Assembly (NCBI GenBank): GCA_003132905.1
Contig: PKZC01000220.1
Location: forward strand, 1-7,168
DNA length: 7,168 nt
Source: Bryobacterales bacterium
GTDB taxonomy: Bacteria > Acidobacteriota > Terriglobia > Bryobacterales > Bryobacteraceae
Direction: 5' to 3'
The translations under genes were made by a program, and so were the position numbers. The notes beneath the pieces were generated by a model, which was given only the letters and a program-made list of their open reading frames with translations, was not told the origin of the DNA and ran no database searches. Of the stretch, positions 5,600 to 7,168 are shown one piece after another. Every line of letters starts with the position of its first letter. The first letter of the stretch is position 1.

Positions 5600-7047
5600 T
5601 CGATCTCAATGGAAACGTACATAAGCCGTCCAGACCGTTCGATTTGCATGGCCACTTCGTCGCCTGGCTTGAACTCATCCACTTTTTTTCTCAACGCCTC
5701 CACCGTCGCCACAGGAGCCTTGTTCACGGAATAAATGACGTCTCCCGGCTGCAATCCGGTTCCAGTGGTGAGATCGGTTGCGCTCGATCCGGCCGCTACC
5801 ACCACGCCATAGTCGTTGCGCAGGCCGGGCAGCATGGCCGCCAGATTCTTGTCGATCCCAATCGCCAGAATTCCCAGCCTCGGCACCAGATTATCTTCCG
5901 GGTTCACCATGTCGGCAAAGCGCTGGGGATCGTCCACGCTGTCGGTCACCGGCACATCGATGCTCAGCTGATCCTGGCCCCGCAGCACCTGCAGCGTAAT
6001 TTTCTGTTTCATCGGCGAACGGTAAATGTACGCCTCCAGTTGCCGTGCGTTGCGCATCGTTCTCCCATTCGCGGTGAGCACGATATCGCCGACCTTCACG
6101 CCCGCCTTGTCCGCTGGTCCGTCCGGCGTTACGTCGCCCACCAGGGCGCCCCAATCCCGTGACAGACCGAGGCCTTCGGCGATGGCCGGGCTGATGGTCT
6201 GCACGGAAATGCCAATCCTGCCGCGATGTACGTGTCCTTCTTTTCGCAGCTGGGTGTAGATAGTGCTGACGATATTGCTAGGGATCGCGAATCCCAGCCC
6301 CTCGCTTCCTCCGGATTGAGACAGGATGAACGTATTGATGCCCACCACGCGGCCTTGCGAATCAATCAGCGGACCGCCGCTATTGCCCGGATTGATCGGG
6401 GCATCCGTCTGGATATAGGCTAGAAAATCGTCCGGATGAAGTTCGCGTGAGGTGGAACTCACAATCCCCATGCTGACCGATCCCTCCAGTCCTCTCGGGG
6501 TTCCAAAGGCCATTACTAGCTCGCCTTGCCGTACGGCATCTGAATTGCCGAACGGCAGATGGGGAAGGCCGGCGCGATCGATCTTGATCACGGCTACGTC
6601 CATCTCGCGATCCATGCCAACTAGCTTCGCATCCAGAAGTTTCACTTCCGGTTCAAATGTCGGCGTGCGGCCAGCCCGGACCGCCGAAATCCTTACCTGG
6701 ATGCGCCTGGCCCCTTGCACTACATGGGCGTTGGTGACAATGAATCCGTCGTCGGAAAGAATGATTCCCGATCCCGTGCTACGTTGCCTGGAGAGCACCG
6801 CCGCGGTGTTGCCGGTATCGGATTCATCAGCCGCCACGTATCCGGTGGAAAAGATCTGCACCACCGATGGACGCACTCGGTTGACCAAGCCTTCGAGTGA
6901 GACGCTAAGTTCGCCCAGGGAAACAGGCGGCGGCTTGACGTCGGCAGTTGGTGCGGAATCAGGCGCTGCGGCAGGTTTGGAGTCCTGCGCGTAAGCGCCG
7001 ACCAAAGCCACGCAGAAAATGAGGAGCGAAAACGCGAGTTTTCTCAC
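5596..7047 (-). CDS. Do/HtrA-family periplasmic serine protease, two PDZ domains
   Basis: This 483-residue protease/chaperone should degrade or hold misfolded envelope proteins. Starting at GTG 7047 gives a good signal peptide (MRKLAFSLLIFCVALVGAYA, cleavage before QDS). The longer TTG start at 7077 would add ten charged residues before it and has no ribosome-binding site. A Pro/Ala linker (about 21-43) follows. The trypsin-like domain spans about 50-265, with His108 (TNAHVV), Asp150 (REMDVAVIKI) and Ser223 (GNSGGP), so the catalytic triad is complete. TDAPINPGNSGGPL and GLGFAIPSNIV are typical of the family. PDZ1 lies at about 275-360 (carboxylate-loop start RIGI) and PDZ2 at 391-483 (RLGI), matching the DegP/DegQ architecture. 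The loop AFGTPRGLEGSVSMGIVSS differs from the enterobacterial GNPFGL form. It is co-translated with the POTRA protein. DegP, DegQ or MucD orthology cannot be settled here, so no symbol is given. Confidence 0.93.
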   Translation of the reverse strand: MRKLAFSLLIFCVALVGAYAQDSKPAAAPDSAPTADVKPPPVSLGELSVSLEGLVNRVRPSVVQIFSTGYVAADESDTGNTAAVLSRQRSTGSGIILSDDGFIVTNAHVVQGARRIQVRISAVRAGRTPTFEPEVKLLDAKLVGMDREMDVAVIKIDRAGLPHLPFGNSDAVRQGELVMAFGTPRGLEGSVSMGIVSSTSRELHPDDFLAYIQTDAPINPGNSGGPLIDSQGRVVGINTFILSQSGGSEGLGFAIPSNIVSTIYTQLRKEGHVHRGRIGISVQTISPAIAEGLGLSRDWGALVGDVTPDGPADKAGVKVGDIVLTANGRTMRNARQLEAYIYRSPMKQKITLQVLRGQDQLSIDVPVTDSVDDPQRFADMVNPEDNLVPRLGILAIGIDKNLAAMLPGLRNDYGVVVAAGSSATDLTTGTGLQPGDVIYSVNKAPVATVEALRKKVDEFKPGDEVAMQIERSGRLMYVSIEIE

Positions 7048-7058
7048 ATTTCTATTTT

Positions 7059-7073
7059 CCCGCAAGTAGCGGG
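7059..7073 (-). promoter_or_regulatory. GC hairpin over the likely htrA ribosome-binding site
   Basis: In the htrA leader, CCCGC (7073-7069 on the minus strand) and GCGGG (7063-7059) form a perfect 5-base-pair stem around a TACTT loop. The 3' arm runs into AAAA, and GGGAA (7061-7057) is the best Shine-Dalgarno-like sequence for GTG 7047, 9 bases away. The folded RNA would therefore cover the ribosome-binding site. No U-run follows on either strand, so it is not an intrinsic terminator. A regulatory role is inference from position only; five-base stems also occur by chance. Confidence 0.35.
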
Positions 7074-7104
7074 CCAAAACATGCCAATAGCGGTTTTGTA
7101 ACGG

Positions 7105-7168
7105 CTACTGCAGGTGGGCGCGTAGATTTTTGACGGCCCGCAACCCCGCTTGGGCGACTTCGGTATCC
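7105..7168 (-). CDS. 3' end of an unidentified upstream gene
   Basis: Reading inward from the right edge on the minus strand, one frame gives DTEVAQAGLRAVKNLRAHLQ followed by TAG at 7107-7105. This looks like an amphipathic C-terminal helix with coding-like codons (14 of 20 third positions are G or C). Another frame also stays open here but gives an improbable, Cys/Pro-rich peptide. If real, the gene ends 57 bases before the htrA start and may share its transcript. Too little is present to name a family. Confidence 0.35.
   Translation of the reverse strand, partial: DTEVAQAGLRAVKNLRAHLQ

Noticed and set aside
5644..6162. Open frame of 172 codons on the + strand, rich in His and Arg
   Set aside because: It is antisense to both htrA PDZ domains; its composition is that of a shadow frame, with no domain or usable ribosome-binding site seen.
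6452..6994. Open frame of 180 codons on the + strand
   Set aside because: It is fully antisense to the htrA trypsin domain, which has all family motifs. The peptide is low-complexity Ser/Thr/Arg, as expected from the complement of GC-rich coding DNA.
1..7168. CRISPR arrays, insertion sequences, tRNA or rRNA genes, toxin-antitoxin or defence modules
   Set aside because: No regularly spaced repeats, transposase motifs, tRNA-like T-loop (GGTTCRANNCC) patterns, rRNA stretches or defence-family proteins were seen on either strand.

Overview
The window reads as chromosomal DNA of a fairly high-GC, diderm (Gram-negative-type) bacterium. The mix of genes fits Acidobacteriota, perhaps a Solibacter/Bryobacter-like lineage. 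The clues are a DUF6152-type secreted protein beside a 'TADGKPDLSGVW' secreted protein, an scpA-scpB-rluB cluster, and an HtrA protease with the 'AFGTPRGLEGSVSMGIVSS' style of core. The taxonomic call is inference from remembered family patterns; no search was run.

Layout. Positions 98-1273 on the + strand hold a tight two-gene unit of small exported proteins of unknown function, a DUF6152 protein followed by a 249-residue secreted protein. They converge on a long minus-strand block. Read in its direction of transcription (right to left), that block holds the last codons of an unidentified gene (7167-7105), a Do/HtrA-type periplasmic serine protease with two PDZ domains (7047-5596), a POTRA-only BamA-like protein overlapping the protease stop by 4 bases (5599-4328), then ScpA (3961-3182), ScpB (3157-2450), an RluB-type rRNA pseudouridine synthase (2435-1689) and a small CoA-binding Rossmann protein (1685-1290). 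A two-helix membrane protein (4034-4486) lies on the + strand between scpA and the POTRA gene; its last third is antisense to the POTRA gene.

How the genes work together. The protease/POTRA pair looks like one envelope module: a periplasmic protease/chaperone co-translated with a periplasmic scaffold that has POTRA repeats but no outer-membrane barrel. The scpA-scpB-rluB-CoA_binding run is a housekeeping cluster for chromosome condensation/segregation (the kleisin and winged-helix partners of SMC), rRNA modification and an uncharacterised CoA-binding protein.

The most unusual points are the barrel-less five-POTRA protein coupled to HtrA, an in-frame duplicated 'EEYS-stop' at the scpA/scpB junction, the orphan membrane protein with an antisense tail, a possible amino-terminal-histidine metal site in the DUF6152 protein, and a GC hairpin over the likely htrA ribosome-binding site. 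I see no mobile element, CRISPR array, tRNA or rRNA, and no clear defence or other wholly new system. Apart from the membrane ORF at 4034-4486, no stretch of 300 bases or more lacks a gene.
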